Shown: positions 20,561-31,909, counted from the first letter of the stretch. The stretch is DNA of 64,000 bases from Rhynchopus sp. YZ270_cl-10 (GCA_964035575.1 OZ037837.1:1054001-1118000), one strand, 5' to 3'. A program made the numbers and translations. The notes: generated from the letters alone by a model not told the origin.

Positions 20561-21253
20561 TCATGCGAAAAGCATAAGGAAGGCAATCATGAGCGCGAAA
20601 AGGCCGATCGCCTCAGTCAGGGCGAATCCCAGAATCGCGTAGTTGAAAAGTGCGCGCATCAGGTTGGGCTGACTGTGTGGGGTAAGTGGGTGTGGGTGGT
20701 GGTGGTTTGAGAGTTGAAGAAAGTGTAAAAAAGTTGCCCATCATTGGCAAGTTGTTATTTAAAAACAGAAGGACAATATAAGGGATATATAAAATAGCAA
20801 AGCAGCGTGTCACACAACATCCACACATCCAACAGTGCACTGCACTGCCACTGCACATACCGTGCGGCAGCGAGCAGGAAGCTTCCGAACACGTTACCGA
20901 TACCAACACCGACTCCCGCAAGTGCGATGGCAGAGAGTCCGGTTCCAACGTAGTTGAGCCCGCTGACGGTCACCTGCAGGGAGCTGCTGTTGCGGACCTG
21001 TTGTGGTGGAGGGTGGTGTGGTGTGGTGTGGTGTGGTTGGACAGGTCTTTCGTCATAAACACGCATTTAGATAAGCAAGATTTGTGTGACACTCAAACAG
21101 TTGAGACAAGAGGTTGCTGGCTGCAAAGGAACCTCGTGGACAACAGGCCCAACACACCCACACATTGGGCGATCACCTCAGCAACAGGTGAACCACCTCA
21201 CATACCTGTGCCTTCATGGCAAGGCGGGGTGCGAAACGGCTGACACGCATCAT
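20561..21253 (-). CDS. atp9: Mitochondrial ATP synthase F0 subunit c precursor, copy 1
   Basis: Three exons: 21253-21206, 20997-20861 and 20672-20561, joined to 98 codons plus stop. Exon 1 ([16 protein letters not shown]) is a short, basic, amphipathic mitochondrial targeting sequence. Exon 2 carries the first hydrophobic hairpin helix with the glycine-rich [14 protein letters not shown] motif. Exon 3 starts with the conserved loop RQPNL and holds the second helix [19 protein letters not shown]; the glutamate in ALTEA is the proton-binding residue. Introns are 208 and 188 bp with GTATGTG donors and CAG acceptors. The product forms the c-ring of the F0 rotor in the inner membrane. This is a nuclear gene, and one of four in tandem. 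Confidence 0.95.
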
Positions 21254-21693
21254 TTTGAAAGGTTTTGTTGTGTTTGAAGCTTGTCTGTTGTGCTGTGGTG
21301 GGTGGGGGGTGGGAGGCAAAACACTTCGCACACAAAACATAAGAGCTTGGGGTGGTGCGTTTTTTTTGTGAGCAAATAAAACCGTGTGCAACCTGTCTCC
21401 CTCCCTCCCTCTCCCTCGACTCTGTGCAATCACCTGTTTGCACCTACCTCAAGCATTCCCTGTGTACTGCTTCAACTCGCAGTACTGCTGGTCACTCACC
21501 AGAACCTCGCTTTCACTATTCCCACAACTGCCCTTACCCTGCCATGCACCACGTTGCTCGTATCCCAAAATAAAATAAACAAAAGAAAGTTTCGGTAAAG
21601 ATGAACCTAAGCCACCATGTGTCCAGTCACCTTAAAATCGCTCGTAAATTCAGTCCGAACATCAGCTGCCAAAGACAGCACACAAAACACAGC

Positions 21694-22401
21694 TCATGCG
21701 AAAAGCATAAGGAAGGCAATCATGAGCGCGAAAAGGCCGATCGCCTCAGTCAGGGCGAATCCCAGAATCGCGTAGTTGAAAAGTGCGCGCATCAGGTTGG
21801 GCTGACTGTGTGGGGTAAGTGGGTGTGGGTGGTGGTGGTTTGAGAATTGAAGAAAGTGTGTAAAAAGTTGCACGCCATTGGCAAGGCGCAACAGAAAACA
21901 GAAGAAAACTTAAATAACGAAGAAAACTTGAAAGATGCATGTGTCTCGCACACACATCTATATAAAATAGCAAAGCAACATGTCACAACACCCACACAGC
22001 ACTGCACTGCCACTGCACATACCGTGCGGCAGCGAGCAGGAAGCTTCCGAACACGTTACCGATACCAACACCGACTCCTGCAAGTGCGATGGCAGAGAGT
22101 CCGGTTCCAACGTAGTTGAGCCCGCTGACGGTCACCTGCAGGGAGCTGCTGTTGCGGACCTGTTGTGGTGGAGGGTGGTGTGGTGTGGTGTGGTTGGACA
22201 GGTCTTTCGTCATAAACACGCATTTAGATAAACAAGATTTGTACGACACTCAGACAGTTGAGAGACAAGAGGTTGTTGGCTGCAAAGGAACCTCGTGGAC
22301 ATCACTCACATATTGGGCGAACACCTCAGCAACAGGTGAACCACCTCACATACCTGTGCCTTCATGGCAAGGCGGGGTGCGAAACGGCTGACACGCATCA
22401 T
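21694..22401 (-). CDS. atp9: Mitochondrial ATP synthase F0 subunit c precursor, copy 2
   Basis: Exons 22401-22354, 22159-22023 and 21805-21694, encoding the same 98-residue precursor as the copy at 20561-21253. The introns are 194 and 217 bp. The first intron is nearly the same as in copy 1. The second begins and ends alike but has a different middle, including a hairpin module at about 21930-21963 (AGATG, then TGTGTCTCGCACACACATCT). The 3' flank differs from copies 1 and 4. Confidence 0.95.
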
Positions 22402-22808
22402 TTTGAAAGGTTTTGTTGTTTGAAGTATTCTGTTGTGCTGTGGTGTGTGGGGTGGGGGGGGGCAAAACACTTCATACACATTAATCTGTTGTCTAAACAT
22501 GGGTATCTCTTTTTTTTTGTTTTGTGAAAACTTGGTTGTATTAGTGCAGACACCCGAGGATGCACTCCACTATATTATTCACACGGGTTGCCGCTGTTGG
22601 GTTCAAACCCGTTCTCCCATTTTGACTTCAGTGCTCGTACACATCCTTCGGTATTAACGATACTCGTATTCACTTTCCGTTGCCTCCCACGAAGTCGTAA
22701 CCACATCCCTATGCCCTCCCTTCCCTTCCCTTCCCTTTGCTCTCTCTCTCTCTCTCTGCCCCTCCCTTTTCATTTCTCTCTCCCAGCCACAAGATCCAAA
22801 GCCAATGC

Positions 22809-23645
22809 TCATGCGAAAAGCATAAGGAAGGCAATCATGAGCGCGAAAAGGCCGATCGCCTCAGTCAGGGCGAATCCCAGAATCGCGTAGTTGAAAAGCG
22901 CGCGCATCAGGTTGGGCTGACTGTGTGGGGGTAAGTGGGTGTGGGTGGTGGTGGTGGTGGTTTGATAACGGATTTAGGGTGGGTAACGCCTGAAAGGAGT
23001 ATCGCCCATAAGTGTGTGTGGGTGATGGTTCTAAAATGATCGAAGTGTCCTGCTGCTCACATCGCATTGTGCAAGAGCTAAGAGATGTGGGCAACCTGGA
23101 TCAACAGACGCTGATGTTTCTATGTACTAGAGATGTTGCTTTGAAAGAAAGTTGACTTGAAATATAAAGCCTCTTGTGGCAGTGTACCTAGAAAACAAAA
23201 TTGAAGTCAGTAAACGTGGAATGTGTGACATCAAGTGCACTGCCACTGCACATACCGTGCGGCAGCGAGCAGGAAGCTTCCGAACACGTTACCGATACCA
23301 ACACCGACTCCTGCAAGTGCGATGGCAGAGAGTCCGGTTCCAACGTAGTTGAGCCCGCTGACGGTCACCTGCAGGGAGCTGCTGTTGCGGACCTGTTGTG
23401 GTGGAGGGTGGTGTGGTGTGGTGTGGTTGGACAGGTCTTTCGTCATAAACACGCATTTAGATAAACAAGATTTGTGCGACACTCAAACACTTGAGAGACA
23501 AGAGGTTGCTGGCTGCAAAGGAACCTTGTGGACAACAGGCCCAACACACCCACATATTGGGCGATCACCTCAGCAACAGGTGAACCACCTCACATACCTG
23601 TGCCTTCATGGCAAGGCGGGGTGCGAAACGGCTGACACGCATCAT
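22809..23645 (-). CDS. atp9: Mitochondrial ATP synthase F0 subunit c precursor, copy 3
   Basis: Exons 23645-23598, 23392-23256 and 22920-22809; same predicted protein as the other copies, with one silent change near 22900 (AAGCGCGC against AAGTGCGC in plus orientation). Introns are 205 and 335 bp. The longer second intron has unique sequence at its centre with a hairpin-family motif near 23162-23192. Upstream, about 23665 onward, it also diverges from its sisters earlier than they do from each other. Confidence 0.95.
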
Positions 23646-23699
23646 TTTGAAAGGTTTTGTTGTGGAAGTGTGACGAAGCCTGCGTTGGAAGAGTTGCGG

Positions 23700-24309
23700 A
23701 AGAAGGGGTGCGAGAGGTGGACACTTCGAATGTGTGTTCAAGAAACAAAAGAGTCTGACTCACTAGGGGGTTCGTTTAAAGGACCGACGTTCGTTTTGTG
23801 CGCCAAAAGACGAAAACCAAAATCAAAAATAAATGTTAAGATGCTCCACACGCTCTCTTTCAATCACCTTAACCTAAAACACCCATCCACGTGTACAAAC
23901 ACTGTGGAAAACTTGTGATTTTTATTTGCGCACAAAAAAAAATCACACAAAACAATACCCCCCTGTATTCCCTATCCCCATATTCCCTGGGTTCCCCTTC
24001 ATTTTGAAGAAACTGAGACGTACAGTGTACGCCCTTTTTTGTTTTGAATACTTAGTAGTATTTAGTGCTTCAGCTGAGGACACGTTTTTTTTTTTTTCTC
24101 TCATTTTTTTTTTTTTTGATAAATTGTTGGAGTAGTGTAGTTGCCTCGGTTGTGTTGCCACAGTTGTGCAATCTCCACTGTGTTTTTTTTTGGAACATTT
24201 TTTTTCCAATTCTCGCTGTGTTGCCTTTGACAGGCAGTGCAGACGGAGCTACTCTCGAATCGCGCGCCTTAATGTGATGCTAGCATGCAGATGGCTTACC
24301 CCTCACATC
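23700..24309. other. Spacer between ATP synthase c copies 3 and 4
   Basis: No gene. A poly(T)-flanked module (GATAAATTGTTGGAGTAGTG, then TAGTTGCCTC) lies at about 24117-24180. Confidence 0.45.
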
Positions 24310-24472
24310 CTCCCAATCATAAAATCAATCCGATGATCAACCCAGACACCTGGTCATCTCCCAAAAGCAGCAGAAGCAGTCGTACGTACCTTGCTGCCAC
24401 AGCCCTCATCCCTCCCATTGTATTAAGCCCGTCACCCTGTACCCTTTGTTGCCATGCAGCACAACACACAGC

Positions 24473-25150
24473 TCATGCGAAAAGCATAAGGAAGGCAATC
24501 ATGAGCGCGAAAAGGCCGATCGCCTCAGTCAGGGCGAATCCCAGAATCGCGTAGTTGAAAAGTGCGCGCATCAGGTTGGGCTGACTGTGTGGGGTAAGTG
24601 GGTGTGGGTGGTGGTGGTCTGAGAATTGAAGAAAGTGTGTAAAAAGTTGCACATCATTGGCAAGTTGTTATTTAAAAACAGAAGGAGAATATAAGGGATA
24701 TATAAAATAGCACAGTAGCGTGCCACACAACATCCACACATCCAACAGTGCACTGCACTGCCACTGCACATACCGTGCGGCAGCGAGCAGGAAGCTTCCG
24801 AACACGTTACCGATACCAACACCGACTCCTGCAAGTGCGATGGCAGAGAGTCCGGTTCCAACGTAGTTGAGCCCGCTGACGGTCACCTGCAGGGAGCTGC
24901 TGTTGCGGACCTGTTGTGGTGGAGGGTGGTGTGGTGTGGTGTGGTTGGACAGGTCTTTCGTCATAAACACGCATTTAGATAAGTAAGATTTGTACGACAC
25001 TCAGACAGTTGAGACGAGAGGTTGCTGGCCGCAAAGGAACCTCGTGGACAACACCCACACATTGGGCGATCACCTCAGCAACAGGTGAACCACCTCACAT
25101 ACCTGTGCCTTCATGGCAAGGCGGGGTGCGAAACGGCTGACACGCATCAT
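24473..25150 (-). CDS. atp9: Mitochondrial ATP synthase F0 subunit c precursor, copy 4
   Basis: Exons 25150-25103, 24910-24774 and 24584-24473; introns 192 and 189 bp. Its second intron and its 3' flank (24310-24470) closely match those of copy 1 (20400-20560), so copies 1 and 4 share the most recent common source even though they stand at the two ends of the array. It is first in the direction of transcription. Confidence 0.95.
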
Positions 25151-25948
25151 TTTGAAAGGTTTTGTTGTGTTGTGTTTGAAACTCTGTTGTTGGTGTTGTA
25201 TTTGATTATAGGTGGTGACGGGCATTAGGCAATGAATACGTGGCCACGTACCGACGTCCAACAAACGTAGGTGAATAAAAACATTCGTGAATTTGAGAGC
25301 TCAAAAAAAAAATTTGGTCGGTGTTTACCCCACCAACATTTTCTAGATGCCAAATAATAAATAATTAGTCAATAATTAGTCACGCATGGAAGAGCACGCA
25401 CAACTCACAACACCCACAGCCGACACTACAGCGTGGACACAATTATAAAAACCCCTTCCCCACCCCTTTTGTTTTCAACCTCCATCCTTTTTGCGTTTCA
25501 CTTCTCCTTCTGCATAAAGCTCTCATCCCCCCTCCTCCCTCCCCTTGAGGCAGCGAACACCGCCAGCACCTTCCCCCTCCCCTTCCCACCCTTTCTAAAC
25601 ACCAACGTTGCAAAAACAAAACAAAAAAAAACGACAAAAATGAGTTGTAAGACATCTAAACCTATTCACACTTTTCCTAAAAATCCACCACTCTTGAGAA
25701 CAACATCCCGCCTCAGATCTGCACACACACACACATTTTTTTTTCCAAACGCGTAGTGTATTAAGAAACTAGACAAAAAGAAAGCCAACGTTCAGATCTT
25801 GTATAACAGTATTTCCCCTTGATTCCTTTCACCTTGCTCCAAACAGATTTTTACCCCTATTTGGCTGCGTTCAACGAAAAACACTGTTATATTTTAATTG
25901 TTATCAAGATCAGTTGGCGGATGATATCGTCTAGTTTTTTTCCAAAAT
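25151..25948. other. Spacer, no feature seen
   Basis: T/C-rich in plus orientation. No supported gene; a long C/T tract at about 25440-25600 is purine-rich on the transcribed minus strand. Confidence 0.4.
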
Positions 25949-27775
25949 TTATACACCAATTTTAAAAACCGTCTTCAATATAGCACGGAACTCTGCTGCA
26001 GTGTACACACCACCACCACCACCTTCCCCTTTCGCATAAACCCCCAAAGACGGCAGACTTGTTCTGAGTGCTTCTACCATGGGCTGTGAAGAGAGAATAC
26101 CCTGAAGCTGCGTGAGGAGTACACGACTGTATGGCGGACGGAGATGGTTGAGGCAGAGCGCCATGCACATATGAAGACTACGTCTGTTGACACGCGGGGT
26201 GTCCGTTGAGACAGCTGAATGCACACGGCTGACGTACGGAAGCGGGGACGGCGCAGCCGCAGCTGCCAACCAATACGCTGCACAGCAATCATCCTGCGGG
26301 CCCTCCGGCATATCCCCTTCTGAGGTGCTCACAACCACACCCCAGAGGGTTTCGGCTACGACAGGGCAGGAGGCGAGCACGCCACGCACCGCAACAATCT
26401 CCAACACCGCACGCAACACCACCTTCACTACACGATGGAATGCGTCGTCCGCAATATGCGCAAAGACGACCTCCAGAAGCGCGCAATACCCATGCAACGC
26501 GACAGTCGCAGCCACACCACAGCTCTGCACCGCACGACGCAACGAAGGAATAAACGCGAGCACCACATCCCCCGTATGAGCTTCATCCGTATAGTGCGAC
26601 ACCTGCTGCAGATGCATGCATATCTCCACAACGTACGGCGCCTCTGCACCGTTCTGAAGATACGCAGACACGCTACTCAACACCCTCACCCACTCCCCGG
26701 GAGAGGTCCCCTCACCTTCATCACCATAGATGTCGTTCTCTGAATATTCCCCTGCCACTGCGTCACGACCCACTTTGCTGCAGATCTTTTGCATTAACAC
26801 CGTATTGCTGCACACCTCACGCTCCCAAGGGTTATACCGTGCCCTTTTCTGTGGAGGTTCGCTTGCATCGCGCGCTCTCCGGATTCGCTCTGCGTCTGCA
26901 GGGAAGAGAGATGGGTGTGTTTCCAACGCTGCCGTCACAGTACGTGGAGCTAACGGGAACACAGCGTGGATATGCTGCGCACCACGCGAGGCTAACAACG
27001 CCTCCTGAACTCTGTGCAGCACTGTAGACGCACGCTGTGACGTCTTTTCCACCCCTCTTGCCGCAACAAGCCTCAACACAGTATAAACACACGAAGCATA
27101 CGACCGACTACAAACACCAATCAACAACTCAACCAATCTCTCCGATTCTGGAACGCCATCCCTATGCGTCCCTAACACCCCTCCTAATAACCGATCAATC
27201 ATCTCCGGGAAGCATGCTGCTACTGCAGCCTGCACCTGAAGCGGGTAGAGGGAAACCTTTGGTGTCGCCAACGCCTTTTTTATACGCAACAAAATGAAAC
27301 GCAGGCAAGGGCTCTTCCAGTGTACAAAGCGGAGGTTGGCAAGGAGTTCTGCTAAGGGAGGGAACACTGCTGCGCTGTCTACCCATTGGGGCAGTGTTTT
27401 GCACTGCATAAAGGTGGTGTCGAGGGCGGCAATGCCTTCAGGGGTGAGAGCGGTACGCAGTGTGCGGAGGAAGATCTCTGTCACCATTTCATTTGCATCC
27501 AGCGTGTCTGTATGCGAGCCATGCGCCGCCCCAGCTGCATCCACCGCCATCGTTGTCTCAAGCAACACATTACACGTCGCAGGCAGCCCAACGTACCCCC
27601 CCGCCAGCACTGCGTTGACCTCTCCCCCACGCCCTCCCCCTGCAATATGCGAACGAACTGCAGCGGCAACAACAGGACCTCCAGAAAGAACCAGATCTAT
27701 CGAAGACAGGGGCAGTGCAGAAGAGGGTGTGGATGAGGATGTGGATGTAGGTGTAGGTGGGGGTGGAGGTTCCAT
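25949..27775 (-). CDS. Large helical protein, possibly NELF-B/COBRA1-like (608 aa)
   Basis: Complete intron-free frame starting with a proline/serine-rich head ([15 protein letters not shown]). The rest is almost all predicted helix, in pairs suggestive of HEAT/ARM-type packing. Near residue 315 is a basic KRARYNPWE motif that could act in nuclear import. Two parts recall NELF-B (COBRA1): SPCLRFILLRIKKALATPKV near residue 150, and the C-terminal helices LHMCMALCLNHLRPPYSRV, with the length close to NELF-B (about 580 residues). This is weak, position-based resemblance; another HEAT-type nuclear scaffold such as a symplekin-like protein is equally possible. No catalytic motif is seen. Confidence 0.8.
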   Translation of the reverse strand: MEPPPPPTPTSTSSSTPSSALPLSSIDLVLSGGPVVAAAVRSHIAGGGRGGEVNAVLAGGYVGLPATCNVLLETTMAVDAAGAAHGSHTDTLDANEMVTEIFLRTLRTALTPEGIAALDTTFMQCKTLPQWVDSAAVFPPLAELLANLRFVHWKSPCLRFILLRIKKALATPKVSLYPLQVQAAVAACFPEMIDRLLGGVLGTHRDGVPESERLVELLIGVCSRSYASCVYTVLRLVAARGVEKTSQRASTVLHRVQEALLASRGAQHIHAVFPLAPRTVTAALETHPSLFPADAERIRRARDASEPPQKRARYNPWEREVCSNTVLMQKICSKVGRDAVAGEYSENDIYGDEGEGTSPGEWVRVLSSVSAYLQNGAEAPYVVEICMHLQQVSHYTDEAHTGDVVLAFIPSLRRAVQSCGVAATVALHGYCALLEVVFAHIADDAFHRVVKVVLRAVLEIVAVRGVLASCPVVAETLWGVVVSTSEGDMPEGPQDDCCAAYWLAAAAAPSPLPYVSRVHSAVSTDTPRVNRRSLHMCMALCLNHLRPPYSRVLLTQLQGILSSQPMVEALRTSLPSLGVYAKGEGGGGGVYTAAEFRAILKTVFKIGV

Positions 27776-28686
27776 AGTAAAAAGATAAGAAGGAAGAGAG
27801 GGAAGAGAAGGGTGTGTATGTGTGTCTCTGTTGTTCCGGAGAGAGGGGGAATAGGGGAAGAGGGGAAGAGGGGGAATGTTGTGGAGGAAAAAAAGGGAGT
27901 GAAAAAAATTTTGTTTAATTATATGGTGTGGCTGAAGGGGGGTGTGCTATTTTCTGCTATTTTCTGCTATTCTGGGCATCTGGATTTTTTTGGTGCGGCT
28001 GAAGGGAGGTGCTATTTTCTGCTATTTTGGGGTCGTCGGCCCACACCATTATAGACTATTATGATACTATCTCTAGAGAGCAGCCACGGTTTTTCTTCAC
28101 AGGATCCTTTAAAAGAGAGCAAATAGAAGGAGTACGCTTTGCAGAAAAAGTTTAGAGTTGAAATAAAAAATAGGGGGGGGAGGGGCGGTGATGCTTTAAT
28201 TTATTCATTCTTTTTTTGTTTTTTTTTTTTGTTTTGTTTTTTTTGCTTCTTTTTTTTTTCCTGCATGTGTCGTTTGCTCATTTACTTTTTTATTGCTTTT
28301 CTTTTTTGTAGTCCTCCCTTTCTCCTATCCTCCCCCCTTTTCAAAATGGAAAAAAAAATTTTGAAAAAGAAGAAAAAAAAAAATCTACGGAGGACTACGA
28401 ACGGACCCTGCACACATGCACAAAAAACCCCTTTCCCCCTTACCCATGCCATTTTCTTTTTTCCTTTTTTCTTTTCCTTTATTTGCCACAATGTCACCCG
28501 AAGGTTAGCGTATCTGCACGGTTTCTTTTCTTTATTCCTTTATCGCATCGTCCAAAATTAAAATGACAAAAATGTCGAGCTTCAGTGGAAGCATTTCGAG
28601 CATAGTGTGGCATTTGTGCGCCTTGCACCAGGAGGGAACACACAACGTACCGTTTCTCTGCTTAGATGCATTCCGTCAAGACTCTG
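27776..28686. other. AT-rich spacer with one small MITE
   Basis: No gene. Long T and A runs at about 28200-28380 create chance frames. The MITE at 27923-28049 is listed separately. Confidence 0.45.
27923..28049. mobile_element. Small MITE, ATGGTGTGG family, copy 1
   Basis: About 127 bp with ends ATGGTGTGG and CCACACCAT. Inside are repeats of GGCTGAAGG and GCTATTTTCT and then GTCGTCGGCC. The element at 42104-42172 is a shorter, inverted relative. It has no coding capacity. Confidence 0.75.
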
Positions 28687-28890
28687 TGGTGTTACCGAAA
28701 GGGCCCATATTGACAGGTCCTTGACAGGTCCTTGACATGTCCCCGACAGTGGGGGGTGTCATTGTATAATTTGCTTTATAGTGGGGTTTTTTTTTGCCCG
28801 GGAAAATCACCCACTAAAGAAGGGGCAGTGCTCAAAACCGCCCGAAGTCTGGAAATGGCCATCTTCTGGGCTATGTAGGCATCATAGGTA

Positions 28891-29386
28891 GTACCATAGT
28901 ACCATAGTACCATAGTACCATAGTACCATAGTACCATAGTACCATAGTACCATAGTACCATAGTACCATAGTACCATAGTACCATAGTACCATAGTACCA
29001 TAGTACCATAGTACCATAGTACCATAGTACCATAGTACCATAGTACCATAGTACCATAGTACCATAGTACCATAGTACCATAGTACCATAGTACCATAGT
29101 ACCATAGTACCATAGTACCATAGTACCATAGTACCATAGTACCATAGTACCATAGTACCATAGTACCATAGTACCATAGTACCATAGTACCATAGTACCA
29201 TAGTACCATAGTACCATAGTACCATAGTACCATAGTACCATAGTACCATAGTACCATAGTACCATAGTACCATAGTACCATAGTACCATAGTACCATAGT
29301 ACCATAGTACCATAGTACCATAGTACCATAGTACCATAGTACCATAGTACCATAGTACCATAGTACCATAGTACCATAGTACCATA
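28891..29386. repeat. Octamer satellite (GTACCATA)n, about 62 copies
   Basis: An almost perfect tandem array. The long frames across it in three phases are only translations of the repeat. It lies within the transposon at 28687-30420. Confidence 0.98.
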
Positions 29387-29696
29387 AGATCGTTGTGCAT
29401 GAAGTGTGGGACACAAAAAATACCCAGCCGTCCCTGTATCAGTTGAGGAAGGGTTTGGGAGGAATGGTCGAGGCCATCATAAGCCTACGTGGGGGCGGTA
29501 CGTGGCCAATAGCTCACCTGTCACATCAGCAGCGATGCGACGTACGATTCTGTAACGAAGGAACACTTTGATTGAGTGGTGACGCTGGCCAGCAACAGGC
29601 GGACGCAGGACAGGATCCGAGCGTTCTGCCTACAGGACAAGGAGCTGCGCGAGGGGTTCGACACAGCGCCAACGTAGGGCGTTGACCTCTTCCTTC

Positions 29697-30094
29697 GTAC
29701 ACAGTACACAGTACACAGTACACAGTACACAGTACACAGTACACAGTACACAGTACACAGTACACAGTACACAGTACACAGTACACAGTACACAGTACAC
29801 AGTACACAGTACACAGTACACAGTACACAGTACACAGTACACAGTACACAGTACACAGTACACAGTACACAGTACACAGTACACAGTACACAGTACACAG
29901 TACACAGTACACAGTACACAGTACACAGTACACAGTACACAGTACACAGTACACAGTACACAGTACACAGTACACAGTACACAGTACACAGTACACAGTA
30001 CACAGTACACAGTACACAGTACACAGTACACAGTACACAGTACACAGTACACAGTACACAGTACACAGTACACAGTACACAGGACACAGTACAC
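29697..30094. repeat. Heptamer satellite (GTACACA)n, about 57 copies
   Basis: An almost perfect tandem array with a few variants at its right end. A short detached stretch occurs at about 30288-30305. All frames are open because 7 is not a multiple of 3 and the unit makes no stop. Confidence 0.98.
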
Positions 30095-30425
30095 ACCGGC
30101 AAACATGGTCAAAATCAGGTGGAATATACATAAGTACATCATGGGGGGGTAGGGAACAGGTAGCGCCGCAGGCGCACGGTACCCAACTTTTTTCTTTTTT
30201 ATTTTCCCTTTTCTCTGCTTTCTTTTGATTGCGCGAGCCGATTGCTCTCCACGGTGGGGTCACATGTGTGTCCAAAACTATCTGAAGTACACAGTACACA
30301 GTACAGTACTGTGGGGAAAAAATCCACTGTATACCAAATTATAAAATGACACACCCCCCCTATTTTGACAGGTCCTTGACAGGTCCTTGACATGTCCTTG
30401 ACAGGTGTACGGTAACACCACTCTG

Positions 30426-31541
30426 GAACAAAAAACCCCTACCCACCCCGACCTCCCCTATCACACCCCACATCGCACCTACAGATACTAAAAAAAATCG
30501 CTTCAACATACACGTCACCCCTCTCCTTTTCAACCACCTGTAATCTGTAATAAAACGGTGATGTACATGACGAGATAATTTTTTATAAAAAAAATCGCTT
30601 TTTTTTGGTGCAATCGGAACCCAAATTCCCCATACTTCTTCTGTCTGGTTCCAGATTACAACAATTTCTTTTTTGTTTCCTTTTTTTTTATTGTATCATC
30701 TTGAAAAAATAAGCAACCGCTTTTTAGACCCCAACCCCACCCGAAACCCCCTTTTTTGTGACATTCCCCTGACCCCCTTGGCCCCCCCGAAGTATATTTT
30801 CGGGCATCAAGTATGATGCTAACACGATCTCTATCCCCTATTACCCATATAGAATAGCGTATTGCAATAAAGGGGAAGGGGGGAGTACAAGAAAAGGGGA
30901 TATGACACATACAGCGTGTATGTGATGGAGGGGTGAAGTTACCTTTTAACCTATTAGCCACTACCGTCGCATATATGCGCAGGTAAATCAGCACCAGCCT
31001 CCTAGACAATAAAATTTGGTCAAAAGTGGGAAAAAAAATTTTTAATGGATTCCGGGAGGTAGAAATGTGTGATTCCCCTATTTTTTTTGGATTTTTTAGA
31101 ATTTTGTTTTTGATTTTTTCCGCCACCCACAACACGCAAACCAAGGAAAATGCGTGAAACAGGGGGGGGCGGTCACAGCCTAACGAATGCGATTTTTTCG
31201 ATTTTGATTCTCAGAACCGCAGAAGTCCCCGAAGACCATACCAAACCACGTAGAGGACCCAAAAAATGCACCATCGCCCCAGTTTTGACCCAGAAACACT
31301 CAGATGATTCCAAAACAAAGAACGGGAAAAAAACCCCCACCCCCCTTAGTGGCTAATAGGTTAAACAATAAATAAAAATGTTAACCATAACAAATGCGTC
31401 ACGATGGACACAAAAAAAAAAAAAAAAAATGCCGCAAAAAAAAAACAGCTCTCAAAATGCAGAAGGGTTACAGGGTCAGCGTGTCAACGCACCAAAGGGT
31501 CCTGAAAGGAGGGGAGGTTATAAAAAATAGCATTTCATAAT
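30426..31541. other. AT-rich spacer, no gene seen
   Basis: Two near-identical sentences of sequence, GGTTAAACAATAAATA-like and its inverse CCTTTTAACCTATTAGCCAC, occur at about 30940-30970 and 31345-31370 as an inverted pair (CCTATTAGCCACTA / TAGTGGCTAATAGG), suggesting a further small inverted-repeat element of about 420 bp. Confidence 0.45.
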
Positions 31542-31670
31542 GTACCTGTAAATATGTTGGGCCGTAAAAAAAGTTGAATCGTAAATATGTTGAACCGTAA
31601 CAATGTTGGGACGAGCGAGGCTTTTTTGGGCTGTCCCAACATTTTTACGGTCCAACATATTTACAGGTAC
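31542..31670. mobile_element. Small MITE, TACCTGTAAATATGTTGG family, copy 1
   Basis: Starts GTACCTGTAAATATGTTGG and ends with the inverse of the same sequence, about 129 bp in all. If the outer TA on each side is the target duplication, this would fit a Tc1/mariner-type origin. A second, more decayed copy lies at about 63565-63670. Confidence 0.75.
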
Positions 31671-31909
31671 GGTATAAAAAAAAAAATCACCTCACCATCT
31701 TGAAGTAATTATATTCGTATTTTTCAATGTTTGAATGAAATATTTTCTTATACGGAAAGGATAGAAGTTAGTCCTTAACCCCCTTTTTTGAAATATTTCG
31801 TAAGGTAGAATGAGCTTAAAGCATAATACATTATACAGAAGGCTGTGTTGGTCACTACGAAATGGTAAAAGGTTAAATGGTGTGGCTGAAATCAGTTATC
31901 CAGTCTCTA
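31671..31909. other. Spacer downstream of glutamine-rich gene
   Basis: No gene. A stray ATGGTGTGGCTGAA at about 31876-31889 is one end of the ATGGTGTGG MITE family. Confidence 0.4.

Larger units (their letters stand above)
28687..30420. mobile_element. Inverted-repeat DNA transposon (non-autonomous) carrying two satellites
   Basis: The ends are TGGTGTTACCG (28687) and CGGTAACACCA (to 30420), flanked by a 5-bp target duplication CTCTG at 28682-28686 and 30421-30425. Inside each end are copies of TTGACAGGTCC, and further in a GTGTCATT/TATAATTTG segment that is inverted between the ends. The interior has an octamer satellite (28891-29386), a 310-bp unique piece, and a heptamer satellite (29697-30094). 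No transposase frame is seen. The clean duplication and matching ends suggest a fairly young, non-autonomous copy. Confidence 0.85.

Noticed and set aside
22545-22640. Possible tRNA gene around GGGTTCAAACCC
   Set aside because: The B-box-like sequence is good, but no acceptor stem or anticodon arm can be folded around it. Kept only as a possible SINE head.
28139-28561. Plus-strand frame of 140 aa rich in phenylalanine
   Set aside because: It arises from T runs; no conserved motif and opposite to the gene direction of the whole window.
28776-30299. Frames of 150-257 aa reading VLWYYGTM or TVYCVLC repeats
   Set aside because: Pure translations of the octamer and heptamer satellites in every phase, with no start context or conserved flank.
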